DNA of 64,000 nucleotides from assembly GCA_964017965.1 (NCBI GenBank), contig CAXHNV010000001.1, positions 496,001 through 560,000 of the forward strand, given 5' to 3'. Made by a program: the position numbers and the translations under genes. The DNA is from UBA2883 sp964017965 (GTDB taxonomy: Bacteria > Cyanobacteriota > Vampirovibrionia > Gastranaerophilales > Gastranaerophilaceae). Positions 8,622-16,898 of this stretch are shown in pieces. Position 1 is the first letter of the stretch. Each line of letters opens with the position of its first letter. Below the pieces are notes generated by a model. That model made no database searches, was not told the DNA's origin, and was given only the letters and a program-made list of their open reading frames with translations.

Positions 8622-8963
8622 ATGGTTAGACAGAGCGATATTAAAAAGAATCTGGGTGAAGTAGTTCGGGAGTTACGAGTTCAGAAAGACATTACGCAAG
8701 AAAAGTTATCTGAGTATCTTGAACTTCAACCAAGAAGTATTACAGCGATTGAAAACGGTAAGACATTTATCTCTTGTGAGGTTCTTGAAAAACTATCGAA
8801 CTATTTTGAGGTAGATCCTTCATTATTTTTCATAAAAAAGGTTAATATCTATAACCCTGATGAGCAAGAGTATTATAGTGAAATCAAGCGTCTATTGCGG
8901 TCTTTCAAACCGGATAAACTCAAGAAAATATATAATTTGCTCTTGGTACTATTAAATGAATAA
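8622..8963 (+). CDS. XRE-family transcriptional regulator (nuclease module 1)
   Basis: A 113-residue protein with an N-terminal helix-turn-helix of the XRE/Cro type: QEKLSEYLELQPRSITAIENG spans the recognition helix region (residues about 28-48). The C-terminal half is helical and rich in Lys/Leu. It is divergent from the nuclease at 8058-8486 and most likely controls it. The regulator at 27392-27736 is its counterpart in the duplicated module, with similar length and a similar C-terminal ending pattern (KLKKIYNLLL versus NLKDIYKILI). No Shine-Dalgarno is visible before the ATG, so the message may be leaderless. Confidence 0.88.
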   Translation: MVRQSDIKKNLGEVVRELRVQKDITQEKLSEYLELQPRSITAIENGKTFISCEVLEKLSNYFEVDPSLFFIKKVNIYNPDEQEYYSEIKRLLRSFKPDKLKKIYNLLLVLLNE

Positions 8964-9003
8964 ATTTTTACATTTTTATCCTTTCTTTTTGCAGTAATTA
9001 TAT

Positions 9004-9036
9004 CACAAGTCGGACTTGTGGACAAGCCCCGCTTGT
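9004..9036. promoter_or_regulatory. Two tandem palindromes, probable operator
   Basis: Two perfect dyads lie side by side upstream of the small XRE gene: CACAAGTC-g-GACTTGTG (9004-9020) and ACAAGC-ccc-GCTTGT (9022-9036). They share the half-site ACAAG and have centres 17 bp apart. No T-run follows, so they are unlike a terminator. They fit a double operator for the regulator encoded 17 bp downstream, or for the one just upstream. Confidence 0.6.
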
Positions 9037-9053
9037 AACACGACAATATAAAT

Positions 9054-9269
9054 ATGGTTTTAGATTTTAGAAAGAAATTAGGTAAACGTATAAAACAACT
9101 TCGTGAAAGTAAAGGACTTTCAAGAGAGGATGTTGCATTTGCGTGTGAATTTTCGGGCTCATATATGGGTATGATTGAAAGAGCTGAATACGATTTCAAA
9201 ATTTCTAAACTCTATAATATTGCAAAAGCATTGGATATTGATATAGCAGATTTGTTTGATTTTAAATAG
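9054..9269 (+). CDS. Small XRE-family regulator
   Basis: A 71-residue protein consisting of little more than one helix-turn-helix domain: LGKRIKQLRESKGLSREDVA, then the recognition helix around SGSYMGMIERAEYDF, and a last segment ALDIDIADLFDF. Such Cro/C-like proteins bind palindromic operators, and two tandem palindromes lie directly in front of it. No ribosome binding site is seen. A second XRE regulator also accompanies the duplicate nuclease module at 27 kb, so nuclease plus two regulators may be the ancestral unit. Confidence 0.85.
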   Translation: MVLDFRKKLGKRIKQLRESKGLSREDVAFACEFSGSYMGMIERAEYDFKISKLYNIAKALDIDIADLFDFK

Positions 9270-9281
9270 TTTTCATGTTCA

Positions 9282-9477
9282 TTTCTTTCTTTTCAAAGTT
9301 GCGAAGCCCAAAGAAAGAAACAGAACCAAAGAAAGAAAAGGCACGCCGAGTACAAATCGAAAATATTAGCACTCAACGCCAAAACGGATAAACTCGGGAT
9401 TTGTGATTTTTTTTAAGCTACCAAATCCCTCAAACAGTATCCGTTGTTTGTGTTTCGTTTATATTTTCGTTTGTACT
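9282..9477. repeat. Intergenic hairpin and 129-bp imperfect palindrome
   Basis: The gene-free stretch 9270-9496 holds two dyads. The first pairs TTTCTTTCTTT (9282-9292) with AAAGAAAGAAA (9310-9320). The second is a long imperfect palindrome from 9349 to 9477: AGTACAAA..CGAAAATAT at the left end matches its complement at the right end, AACGGATA (9383-9390) matches TATCCGTT, and GGGATTT matches AAATCCC around the centre. The size and nested arms resemble a MITE-like or structured RNA element. No open reading frame is supported here. Confidence 0.65.
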
Positions 9478-9496
9478 ATGTTATCTTTTACGCAGT

Positions 9497-9727
9497 CTAT
9501 ATTTTCGTCTTTAAGTATTCAATAATGTCGTTGGATTCGTACATCTCGATACCGTGGTCTTTATCTACAATGAACGGTACCTGACGCTTGCCGCCGATAC
9601 GAATAAGCGCTTCTTCGTTAGCCTTGTCTGAAATATCTATCTTTTTGTACGGGATGTTGTGCTCGTCTAAAAACGCTATTACCTTTTTACAATATCCGCA
9701 ATAATCTAACATAAATAGTTCAATCAT
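9497..9727 (-). CDS. Glutaredoxin-like protein
   Basis: A 76-residue thioredoxin-fold protein. The active site CGYC lies at residues 10-13 (LDYCGYCKKV), followed by the conserved VPFI with cis-proline (residues about 50-53) and a C-terminal ESNDIIEYL helix. Glutaredoxins reduce disulfides or glutathione mixed disulfides in the cytoplasm. AAAGGAGAG lies just before the ATG. It stands alone on the minus strand, divergent from dapB. Confidence 0.9.
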   Translation of the reverse strand: MIELFMLDYCGYCKKVIAFLDEHNIPYKKIDISDKANEEALIRIGGKRQVPFIVDKDHGIEMYESNDIIEYLKTKI

Positions 9728-9853
9728 ATTCTCTCCTTTTTAGTCTAATTTTACACCTTTAATATTATAAAGCCTTCCCCGGTAAGCTATTAATTAAGGC
9801 TTTATTTTTCATCGTAGTTGTGTAATACTTAACAAAAAGAAAAGAGGGAAATT

Positions 9854-10600
9854 ATGATAAAAGTTGCTGTATGTGGTGCAAACGGAAAAATGGGTAAAGA
9901 GGTCGTTAACGCTGTAACCAACGCTGACGATATGGAACTCGTTGCAAAAATCGATATCTTTGAAGGTGAATTCGCTTCAATAGAAGAGGCTCACAAATCA
10001 AAACAAATCGATGTCCTAATCGATTTCACCCAGCCAAACTCAATATATAATAACGCAAAATATTGTCTGACAAACAAAATAAACATAGTAATAGGAACAA
10101 CTGGTTTATCTGATGAGCAGATAAAAGAGTTGGAAGAGTTATCAAACACCAATAATACGGCGTGTTTTATAGCACCAAACTTCTCAACGGGTGCTGTGTT
10201 GATGATGATGTTTGCAAAAACTGCAGCAAAATACTTTGATAACGCAGAAATTATCGAGCTTCACCACAACCAGAAGAAAGACGCGCCGTCAGGTACTGCT
10301 GTGAAAACAGCGGCGCTTATGGCTGAAAGTAACTCAAACTTTACGACCGGTAACTGCGCTGAAACAGAAACTATTCAAGGTGCGCGCGGTGCAAACTCTT
10401 ATAATAACATCCATATCCACTCTGTAAGAATGCCGGGTTATATGGCTTCTCAAGAAGTGGTGTTCGGTGCAAACGGTCAAATACTATCAATCAGACACGA
10501 TTCTACTAACCGTGAATGTTATATGCCGGGTGTGCTTCTTGCAACAAGATATGCAGTTGATAACGGCGGGTTCGTTTACGGCTTAGACAATATAATGTAA
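9854..10600 (+). CDS. dapB: 4-hydroxy-tetrahydrodipicolinate reductase
   Basis: DapB reduces the dihydrodipicolinate precursor in the diaminopimelate/lysine pathway with NAD(P)H. The 248-residue protein has the nucleotide-binding start VAVCGANGKMGKEV, IDFTQP, GTTGLSDEQ, and the catalytic ELHHNQKKDAPSGTA. GAGGG precedes the ATG. It sits 15 bp upstream of asd, and lysC lies at 32 kb in the same window, so three steps of aspartate-family synthesis are present here. Confidence 0.96.
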   Translation: MIKVAVCGANGKMGKEVVNAVTNADDMELVAKIDIFEGEFASIEEAHKSKQIDVLIDFTQPNSIYNNAKYCLTNKINIVIGTTGLSDEQIKELEELSNTNNTACFIAPNFSTGAVLMMMFAKTAAKYFDNAEIIELHHNQKKDAPSGTAVKTAALMAESNSNFTTGNCAETETIQGARGANSYNNIHIHSVRMPGYMASQEVVFGANGQILSIRHDSTNRECYMPGVLLATRYAVDNGGFVYGLDNIM

Positions 10601-10615
10601 TAGAAAGGTATAAAT

Positions 10616-11632
10616 ATGAGAAAACCAAACTTAGCTATTTTAGGTGCAACAGGTGTTGTAGGCAGAAAAATCGCAGAAATTATTACAGAACTAAACATAG
10701 AATTTGAGTCAATCAAGTTCTTATCAAGCGCTAAAAGCGCAGGTTCTAAGCTTGAGTTTCAAGGTAAGACCTACACAGTGGAAGAAGCAACCCCTGAATC
10801 ATTCGACGGTGTAAATATCGTTTTAGCTTCAGCAGGCGGCGGCACAAGTAAGAAATTTGCTCCTGAAATCGTTAAGCGCGGCGGTGTAATTATCGATAAC
10901 TCAAGCGCTTTCAGAATGGAAAAAGACGTTCCGTTAGTTATCGCAGGAGTAAATGACGATGATTTACGAAACCATAAAGGTATCGTTGCTAACCCTAACT
11001 GTTCAACCTCTCAGTTGATGTTGGTTTTGAAACCGTTACACGAAAAAGCTAATATTAAACGCTTGATTGTCTCTACTTATCAGGCTGTCAGCGGTGCCGG
11101 TAAAAACGGGCTTGATGAACTTAAGGCTGATACAGAAGCATATTTGAACGGTACCGAGTTTAAAAACGAAGTGTTTAAAAAACCTATTTCTTTCAACGTA
11201 ATTCCTCAAATCGACGTATTTGAAGAAAACGGTTACACAAAAGAAGAGTTGAAAGTGGTTAACGAAACAAAGAAAATTCTTCACCTTGATGAAGAAACAC
11301 CTATCTCTTGTACAGCAGTTAGAGTGCCTGTTTTTACCGGTCACTCAGAAGCTGTTGATATCGAGTTCGAACAAGATATTACACCGCAAGAAGTTCGCTC
11401 TATATTAGAAGAAACTTTCGGTGTCGAAATAATAGACGACCCGCAAAACTTTGAATACCCTACAACAAGAGACGCTGAGAACGTTGACCCTGTATTCGTC
11501 GGCAGAATCAGAAAGAACCTTGCGTTCAAAAACGGTATCTCTCTATGGTGTGTAGCTGATAACCTAAGAATTGGCGCAGCTCTTAATACCGTTAGACTTT
11601 GTAAAAAAGTTATTGAAATGGGGTTATTCTAA
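10616..11632 (+). CDS. asd: Aspartate-semialdehyde dehydrogenase
   Basis: Asd reduces aspartyl phosphate to aspartate semialdehyde, the branch point to lysine, diaminopimelate, threonine and methionine. The 338-residue protein shows the NADP-binding LAILGATGVVGRKI, the active-site cysteine in VANPNCSTSQL, YQAVSGAGK, and VPVFTGHSEAV. It follows dapB in the same operon (15-bp gap, with AAAGGT as ribosome binding site) and ends before a shared terminator facing clpC. Confidence 0.96.
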   Translation: MRKPNLAILGATGVVGRKIAEIITELNIEFESIKFLSSAKSAGSKLEFQGKTYTVEEATPESFDGVNIVLASAGGGTSKKFAPEIVKRGGVIIDNSSAFRMEKDVPLVIAGVNDDDLRNHKGIVANPNCSTSQLMLVLKPLHEKANIKRLIVSTYQAVSGAGKNGLDELKADTEAYLNGTEFKNEVFKKPISFNVIPQIDVFEENGYTKEELKVVNETKKILHLDEETPISCTAVRVPVFTGHSEAVDIEFEQDITPQEVRSILEETFGVEIIDDPQNFEYPTTRDAENVDPVFVGRIRKNLAFKNGISLWCVADNLRIGAALNTVRLCKKVIEMGLF

Positions 11633-11648
11633 AAAACATTTTCAATTA

Positions 11649-11684
11649 AAAAAGTGGAGCTGCAATTTGCAGCTCCACTTTTTG
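11649..11684. terminator. Bidirectional intrinsic terminator (asd / clpC)
   Basis: A 10-12 bp GC-containing stem (GTGGAGCTGC / GCAGCTCCAC) is flanked by an A-run on the left and a T-run on the right, between two convergent genes, so it can end transcription from both sides. Confidence 0.9.
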
Positions 11685-11692
11685 TTTATATC

Positions 11693-14158
11693 CTATTCTG
11701 CGACAACAGCTTTACTCTTTTTCTCAAAGACAATCTTTTCGTCTTCAAGTTTCAGAACAATAACGTCGCCCGGTTCATAAGCGTTAGTCAAGATTTCTTC
11801 TGCAAGCTGGTCTTCAATCTTACGTTGAATCAATCTTCTCAAAGGTCTTGCACCGTAAGCTTCTGAGTAACCGTCTTTGGCTAAGAAATCTTTTACTTCA
11901 TCAGTAACCTCGATAGACAATTCTCTTTCAGAAAGTCTCTTGAACAAGTCTTTCATCATCAAGTCTACGATTTCTCTGATTTCTTCTTTTTGTAAGTGGT
12001 TAAATACGATGATATCGTCGATACGGTTCAAGAACTCAGGACGGAACGCCTTCTTAAGTTCTTCGTTAACTGTATCTTTGAGTTTTTCGTATTTATCTTT
12101 TTGAGCATTTTCTGCGGTTGTGAAGCCGAGTTTACCCTGAGTGGTAATCATGCTCGCACCTACGTTAGATGTCATAATGATAACAGTGTTCTTGAAGTTA
12201 ACGTGACGACCTTTAGCGTCTGTTAATCTACCGTCATCAAGTATCTGTAACATAATATTGAAGATATCAGGGTGAGCTTTTTCGATTTCGTCAAAAAGAA
12301 TAACTGAATAAGGTTTCTTTCTGATGATTTCAGACAAGTGACCGCCGTCATCGTAACCAACATATCCTGGAGGAGAACCAATCAACTTAGCAGTTGAGTG
12401 TTTTTCCATAAATTCGGACATATCGACACGAACCATATTATCTTCTGAGCCGAACATAGATTCAGCCAACGCTTTAGCAAGCTCAGTTTTACCAACCCCT
12501 GTAGGACCTGAGAAGATGAAACTTCCGATTGGTCTGTTTGGAGCTTTCAAACCTACTCTTGCACGTCTGATTGCTTTAGAAATAGCCGTTACAGCGTCAG
12601 ATTGACCGATTACACGTGCGTGAAGTGTATCTTCAAGCTTAAGCAATCTTTCGCTTTCGCCTTCTGTTAGCTTAGTAACAGGAACACCTGTCATTGTTGA
12701 GATAACTTCCGCTACGTCCTCTTGTGTTACAACAGGTCTGTTTGCTTCGTTGTCTTTCTTCCATTGTTCAGTAACTTCTCTGATTTTTTCTTTCATATTA
12801 GCTTCATCGTCACGTAAAGCTGATGCTTTTTCGAAATCTTGGTTTCTTATTGCGTCTTCTTTATCCTTAACAATTTCGCGAAGCTGTTTATCGAGCTCTC
12901 TGCCTTCAGGGCAAAGTGAGCTAACTTTTAGTCTTACTTTTGAACTTGCTTCATCGATAACGTCGATAGCTTTATCCGGTAAGAATCTGTCTGTTATGTA
13001 TTTTGATGAAAGCTTTGTAGCTGCAACTACTGACTCATCAGAGATGATAAGCTCGTGGTGTTCTTCGTATTTGAACTTCAAGCCGCGAATAATCTCGATT
13101 GTTTCATCAATAGAAGGTTCGTCGATGATAACGGATTGGAATCTACGTTCAAGAGCTGAGTCCTTTTCGATGTATTTTCTGTATTCATCGAGAGTTGTAG
13201 CACCAATAACCTGAATTTCGCCTCTTGAAAGCGCAGGTTTCAAGATGTTAGCAGCGTCAATAGCACCTTCTGCAGCACCTGCACCAATGAGGGTGTGCAT
13301 TTCATCGATTACAAGGATAACGTTTCCGGATTGTCTGATTTCGTCCATAATTTTCTTAAGACGTTCCTCAAACTCACCACGGTATTTAGTACCTGCGATT
13401 AAAAGTCCCATATCAAGCTGGATAACTTTTTTACCGTCAAGGATATCAGGTACTTCGCCGTTAACGATTCTTGTCGCTAAACCTTCTGCAACAGCAGTTT
13501 TACCAACACCCGGTTCACCTAAAAGAACAGGGTTGTTTTTGGTTCTTCTTGCAAGGATTTGGATAACCCTTTCAATTTCTTTTTCACGACCTACAACAGG
13601 GTCAAGTCTCATTTCAGACGCTGCCATTGTCAAGTCTGTACCGTATTCATCAAGGCTTGGAGTTTTAACTTTGCTTGTGCTTGATGAAGAACTTCCGCCG
13701 CCTGTTGAAACTGTTTGTGATTTAGATTCACCAAGCATTTTAACTACGTTAGTTCTGATTTTGTTTAAATCAACACCGAGGTTTTCCAGTACACGTGCAG
13801 CAACGCCTTCGCCTTCACGGATTAAGCCGAGAAGAAGGTGTTCTGTACCGATGTAGTTGTGACCTAATTGTCTTGCTTCATCCCAAGATAGTTCCAATAC
13901 ACGTTTTGCACGTGGTGTGAACGGGATTTCAACAGCTACGAAGCCTGAACCTCTGCCGATGATTTTTTCTACTTCAACACGAGCGTCTTTGAGGTTAACT
14001 CCCATTGATTTTAGAGTTTTGGCTGCAACACCTGTGCCTTCACCGATTAAACCTAAAAGAACCTGCTCTGTGCCAACGAAATTATGACCAAGTCTTCTTG
14101 CTTCTTCCTGAGCGAGCATGATGACTTTTATCGCTTTTTCTGTAAAACGTTCGAACAT
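11693..14158 (-). CDS. clpC: ATP-dependent Clp protease ATP-binding subunit ClpC
   Basis: An 821-residue Hsp100 unfoldase that feeds proteins to ClpP. It has the two ClpN repeats (MFERFTEKA to about residue 145), a first AAA+ module with Walker A GEPGVGKTAVAEGLA, a middle region with the UVR-type coiled segment (around LREIVKDKEDAIRNQDFEKA), which marks ClpC rather than ClpA or ClpB, and a second AAA+ module with GPTGVGKTELAKAL and the DDGRLTDAKGR sensor region. The ATG at 14158 gives the usual family start and has AAAGGAG upstream; a longer open frame adds residues with no family match. ClpP is not in the window. Confidence 0.96.
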   Translation of the reverse strand: MFERFTEKAIKVIMLAQEEARRLGHNFVGTEQVLLGLIGEGTGVAAKTLKSMGVNLKDARVEVEKIIGRGSGFVAVEIPFTPRAKRVLELSWDEARQLGHNYIGTEHLLLGLIREGEGVAARVLENLGVDLNKIRTNVVKMLGESKSQTVSTGGGSSSSSTSKVKTPSLDEYGTDLTMAASEMRLDPVVGREKEIERVIQILARRTKNNPVLLGEPGVGKTAVAEGLATRIVNGEVPDILDGKKVIQLDMGLLIAGTKYRGEFEERLKKIMDEIRQSGNVILVIDEMHTLIGAGAAEGAIDAANILKPALSRGEIQVIGATTLDEYRKYIEKDSALERRFQSVIIDEPSIDETIEIIRGLKFKYEEHHELIISDESVVAATKLSSKYITDRFLPDKAIDVIDEASSKVRLKVSSLCPEGRELDKQLREIVKDKEDAIRNQDFEKASALRDDEANMKEKIREVTEQWKKDNEANRPVVTQEDVAEVISTMTGVPVTKLTEGESERLLKLEDTLHARVIGQSDAVTAISKAIRRARVGLKAPNRPIGSFIFSGPTGVGKTELAKALAESMFGSEDNMVRVDMSEFMEKHSTAKLIGSPPGYVGYDDGGHLSEIIRKKPYSVILFDEIEKAHPDIFNIMLQILDDGRLTDAKGRHVNFKNTVIIMTSNVGASMITTQGKLGFTTAENAQKDKYEKLKDTVNEELKKAFRPEFLNRIDDIIVFNHLQKEEIREIVDLMMKDLFKRLSERELSIEVTDEVKDFLAKDGYSEAYGARPLRRLIQRKIEDQLAEEILTNAYEPGDVIVLKLEDEKIVFEKKSKAVVAE

Positions 14159-14295
14159 AAGTCTCTCCTTTTTATATGCGCATAACTGTATCATACATAA
14201 AATTTACTAAAGTATCAAGTATTTATTTCCCCCTGGTGTCTAATTTTAAAAAATTTCTTTAAACATTAATGTATTTATAAAGTGAGGGATTATAA

Positions 14296-14496
14296 GTGTA
14301 CGTTAAACTTATTTATTTAATTAATTTGATGATTTTTCTGGGTATAATGACTTATTTGTCATATATATATTTAATGTATTATGCGATACGACATTTTGAA
14401 AAGAGCGCAACACATATAACTTTTTTGGTATTCAGTGTTGTGGGGACTATAGTTTTTAGTGTATTGTTTGCTATTGCGTTTTTGATACCTGTATAA
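14296..14496 (+). CDS. Small membrane protein with two helices
   Basis: A 66-residue protein made of two or three hydrophobic helices separated by a short polar stretch (YYAIRHFEKSATH). It starts at GTG with GAGGG about eight bases upstream. No family recognised. It lies between clpC and the uridine-kinase-like gene, ending one base before the convergent stop. The length and hydrophobicity make a real membrane protein plausible but not certain. Confidence 0.5.
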   Translation: MYVKLIYLINLMIFLGIMTYLSYIYLMYYAIRHFEKSATHITFLVFSVVGTIVFSVLFAIAFLIPV

Positions 14497-14497
14497 A

Positions 14498-15388
14498 TTA
14501 GGCTTGTTCAAAGTTGTTGGTTATTGTGTGAATGTATTCGAGGATGTGGGAGAAGTAAGGGAGCTTGCAGTTGCCATCGAGGACCATATCTACTATTGAG
14601 CGTGTCGGCATAACGTATTTTTGACCTGCGTCTACGATGTAATCCCAGTGTTTGAGGGCGTTTTCGTAGTCTTGATTTCGTTCTTGACAGGCACGTTTCA
14701 TGAAGCGTTCTTTTCGGATATCGTTATCGGCTTCTATATAGATTTTGACATCGAATATGTCCTGAATCCCTTCGTACATTGTAGCTATGCCTTCTACCAC
14801 GATTATTTTATTTGCTGCTATATCTTTCGAGTGCGGGATAGAGATTCCGGTACCGTTCGGGAGGTATTCGGGGATTTTCACGTCTTCGCCGCGGGCTAGT
14901 GCTTCGAGGTCTGCTCTTAGGACATCGAGTTGAAAACTTGTCGGAGAATCGATATCGTAACCGTTATCACGGAGAGCGTCGAAGGTTCCGTATTTTTTGA
15001 TTAGTTCTGAGATGTCTTTGAAGTAGCTGTCAGTTGTTACGATTGAGACCGGAAGCGACAGGTTTCTGATTATGTTTGTTATCTCGTGGCACATTGTGGA
15101 TTTGCCGGAGGCTGATTCACCGGTTATACCTATCAGGATACGTTTTTGCGGGTTATTTATTAACCTTTTGGTGAATCGAGCTATGAAATCGTTTTTGAGT
15201 TCGATAAAGACAGGGGTTTCTGCTTTTTTATCGAAGGCAAGAATTTGTTTGAACTTGGTTTGTAAATAAAACGCGAGAAGTTCTCTTCCTGTTTTTTGAG
15301 AAAAATCAGGTTTATAGATTTTGTCAGTGGAGTTGACTTCTTTGGATATGAGACGGGAAATGCCGTCGTTGTTATTATCGTTTTCCAT
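14498..15388 (-). CDS. Uridine kinase-like P-loop kinase
   Basis: A 296-residue protein of the uridine kinase / phosphoribulokinase family. The P-loop is GITGESASGKST (around residue 88), followed by VTTDSYFKD, an Asp-containing substrate segment DIDSPTSFQLD, and KIIVVEGIATMY, which matches the family's Walker B-like region. The first 80 residues are extra relative to plain uridine kinase. Uridine kinases salvage uridine/cytidine to the monophosphate; the actual substrate is not settled by sequence. It is a single minus-strand gene. Confidence 0.8.
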   Translation of the reverse strand: MENDNNNDGISRLISKEVNSTDKIYKPDFSQKTGRELLAFYLQTKFKQILAFDKKAETPVFIELKNDFIARFTKRLINNPQKRILIGITGESASGKSTMCHEITNIIRNLSLPVSIVTTDSYFKDISELIKKYGTFDALRDNGYDIDSPTSFQLDVLRADLEALARGEDVKIPEYLPNGTGISIPHSKDIAANKIIVVEGIATMYEGIQDIFDVKIYIEADNDIRKERFMKRACQERNQDYENALKHWDYIVDAGQKYVMPTRSIVDMVLDGNCKLPYFSHILEYIHTITNNFEQA

Positions 15389-15496
15389 TATTATTCCAGT
15401 TCAATGTTTATAAACATTAATTATGAATAATATAATACCTAAGACATAAAAAAATATCCAGTAGTTTTTAAGTAAATTTTTTATTAAAAAAAGTTG

Positions 15497-15525
15497 TTGC
15501 AATTTTTTTAGGGTTGGGTTAGAAT
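15497..15525 (+). promoter_or_regulatory. Promoter for tRNA-Asp
   Basis: The hexamers TTGCAA (15497-15502) and TAGAAT (15520-15525) are separated by 17 bp, about 40 bp before the tRNA-Asp gene. This is a good sigma-70-type match. Confidence 0.65.
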
Positions 15526-15567
15526 AGTCTTACGCGAGCGGTTAGCCTGCGTGTGATAAGTGAATAT

Positions 15568-15645
15568 GGGAGCGTAGCTCAGTTTGGTTAGAGCGCATGC
15601 CTGTCACGCATGAGGTCGCGAGTTCGAGCCTCGTCGTTCCCGCCA
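15568..15645 (+). tRNA. tRNA-Asp (GTC)
   Basis: The cloverleaf is complete. The acceptor arm GGGAGCG pairs with CGTTCCC, the D arm is TAGCTCAGTTTGGTTAGAGC, the anticodon loop CTGTCAC has anticodon GTC, the T arm contains GTTCGAG, and CCA is encoded. A terminator follows at once. The 3' end is repeated about 159 bp downstream. Confidence 0.96.
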
Positions 15646-15811
15646 TTTAAAAGAGGGTCATTGACCCTCTTTTTTTAGTGAACGACTCGGCTCTTCTCGC
15701 CTGTCTTGGATTATTCGGCTGGTCGCAGAAGCGTGGTTCTGCTCCACGTTACGAGTTTCGGTCTTCGACCTCACTCTCCCGAAAATCCGCCGTCGTTCCC
15801 GCCATTTAAAA
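15632..15811. repeat. tRNA-Asp 3'-end duplication framing a GC-richer segment
   Basis: A 21-bp stretch covering the tRNA 3' end and CCA plus the following bases (15632-15652) recurs exactly at 15791-15811. Between them lies about 138 bp, visibly GC-richer than the surroundings, with several dyads: GAACGAC (15680) with GTCGTTC (15792), GGTCG with CGACC, and GCAGAA with TTCTGC. No tRNA cloverleaf can be drawn for the second copy. It looks like a remnant of a tRNA-targeted insertion or a tRNA-derived structured RNA. Confidence 0.7.
15652..15676 (+). terminator. Intrinsic terminator after tRNA-Asp
   Basis: The stem AGAGGGTCA / TGACCCTCT is followed by seven or more T residues, seven bases after the encoded CCA. 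Confidence 0.9.
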
Positions 15812-15836
15812 AGACACCGAAAGGTGTCTTTTTTGT
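15811..15836. terminator. Bidirectional intrinsic terminator
   Basis: The stem AAGACACC / GGTGTCTT with loop GAAA has A and T runs on both sides. It closes the tRNA-derived segment on the plus strand and the convergent gene at 15836-16510 on the minus strand. Confidence 0.85.
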
Positions 15837-16510
15837 TATGAATTTTTAAATAAATTACCAATCACCTGAACTAATTTATGCACTGGGGTTTTGTATTGAG
15901 CGCACTCAGGGTCAAGTAGCTTTAATTCGCATTGCGAATTGAACCCTACCTGAAAATCATCCCAGTCACCTAAATCATACGGTCTGTAACCTCTCTCCCG
16001 TATCTTCTCCCTCATAGTTTCTGCATACCCGCAACCACTCTCACAAGGTGTGCATTTTTCCACAAAATAATAATGTACTCTCCCAACCTTGCCCCTTGAA
16101 AATACCTCAGCATCAAAATCCTCAACAGGTCTATTCATAGGGAAATGGTTCTCTCTAGTCAACTTCAATACCTTGCCGCATTCAGTCTCCAAAGCCAATG
16201 CAGATGAACCATAACCTATTAATTGCTTTATCTTAACATCCTTAACTTCTGTCTCGTTTAATGCCTTCGCATACTCAACCAACTCTTTTTGGTTATCCCG
16301 AAACATTCTTGTATCACACATTGCTCGTAAAAAATCACCAACCAACATTGGTTTATCAGCCATCAAACTGTCGCTGCGGCCTACGTTTGCTATTGTCCTT
16401 AACCCCGTCTTTACAAACTTATCCGGTGACTGTGCACAAAAAACAGGTGCCTGTCTGTTATATCTATATTGTTGGTTATACGGAGTAATGTTGTTAAATG
16501 TTACCTTCAT
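15836..16510 (-). CDS. Lineage-specific protein with a kinase-like N-lobe motif
   Basis: This 224-residue protein is not a known family to me. The N-terminus has the Phe patch QAPVFCAQSP seen in other hypothetical proteins here. Residues about 97-117 (LIGYGSSALALETECGKVLK) look like the glycine-rich loop and ATP-binding lysine of a protein-kinase-like fold, and DFDAEVF may be the following helix. A later LKLLDPE could imitate the metal-binding loop, but no HRD-like catalytic loop is visible, so it may be a pseudokinase or the likeness may be chance. The ATG at 16510 is preferred to a GTG at 16525. It ends at a terminator. Confidence 0.65.
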   Translation of the reverse strand: MKVTFNNITPYNQQYRYNRQAPVFCAQSPDKFVKTGLRTIANVGRSDSLMADKPMLVGDFLRAMCDTRMFRDNQKELVEYAKALNETEVKDVKIKQLIGYGSSALALETECGKVLKLTRENHFPMNRPVEDFDAEVFSRGKVGRVHYYFVEKCTPCESGCGYAETMREKIRERGYRPYDLGDWDDFQVGFNSQCELKLLDPECAQYKTPVHKLVQVIGNLFKNS

Positions 16511-16622
16511 AATATTATAAAGCACATAAAAAATATTTTTGCGCTAAACTGCAAAAATATAATATACAAAAAGCTCTCTAATCATTAAACAAACAAAATT
16601 ATCCACAATCTTGTCTAAAAAA

Positions 16623-16898
16623 CTAAGCCATATAATCTAATTTAGCTTCTTTTTTCATTTGCGCTTCAGTGTGTTTCTTCCAAGCAGACGCCACCTGATA
16701 CATAAACTGTGCCTTAGCAGCCTGTGTTTCATTCTTAACATCTTGTTGATGTAATGCGTTAAAGTTGGTTGTATTTCCTGCATAAATCCCAGCCTGTCTG
16801 ATACCGCCTAACATCGCTTCATTCGCTTGCATCATAGCAAGTCCCGCTCTATGTTGAGCATGTATAGCCTGAAAATTTGCAATTGCTGAAACTAACAT
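16623..16898 (-). CDS. Small helical protein, lineage-specific
   Basis: A 91-residue protein rich in Ala, Gln and Met, predicted by eye to be almost all helical (MLVSAIANFQAIHAQHRAG at the start; a later stretch alternating Lys, Gln and Ala). No signal peptide or known domain. A GGGAACGG run lies just upstream of the start and may serve as ribosome binding site. It is isolated, between the kinase-like protein and the NrtR-like gene. Function unknown. Confidence 0.6.
   Translation of the reverse strand: MLVSAIANFQAIHAQHRAGLAMMQANEAMLGGIRQAGIYAGNTTNFNALHQQDVKNETQAAKAQFMYQVASAWKKHTEAQMKKEAKLDYMA

Noticed and set aside
13245..13856. Long open frame antisense to clpC (about 200 codons)
   Set aside because: It lies wholly inside a clear ClpC coding region on the other strand, has a low-complexity Ser/Leu-rich translation, and no ribosome binding site.
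15658..15861. Minus-strand frame across the tRNA-Asp repeat segment
   Set aside because: It runs through a terminator and tRNA 3'-end repeat; the translation is arginine-rich and of no family. The DNA is better explained as a structured or repeat element.
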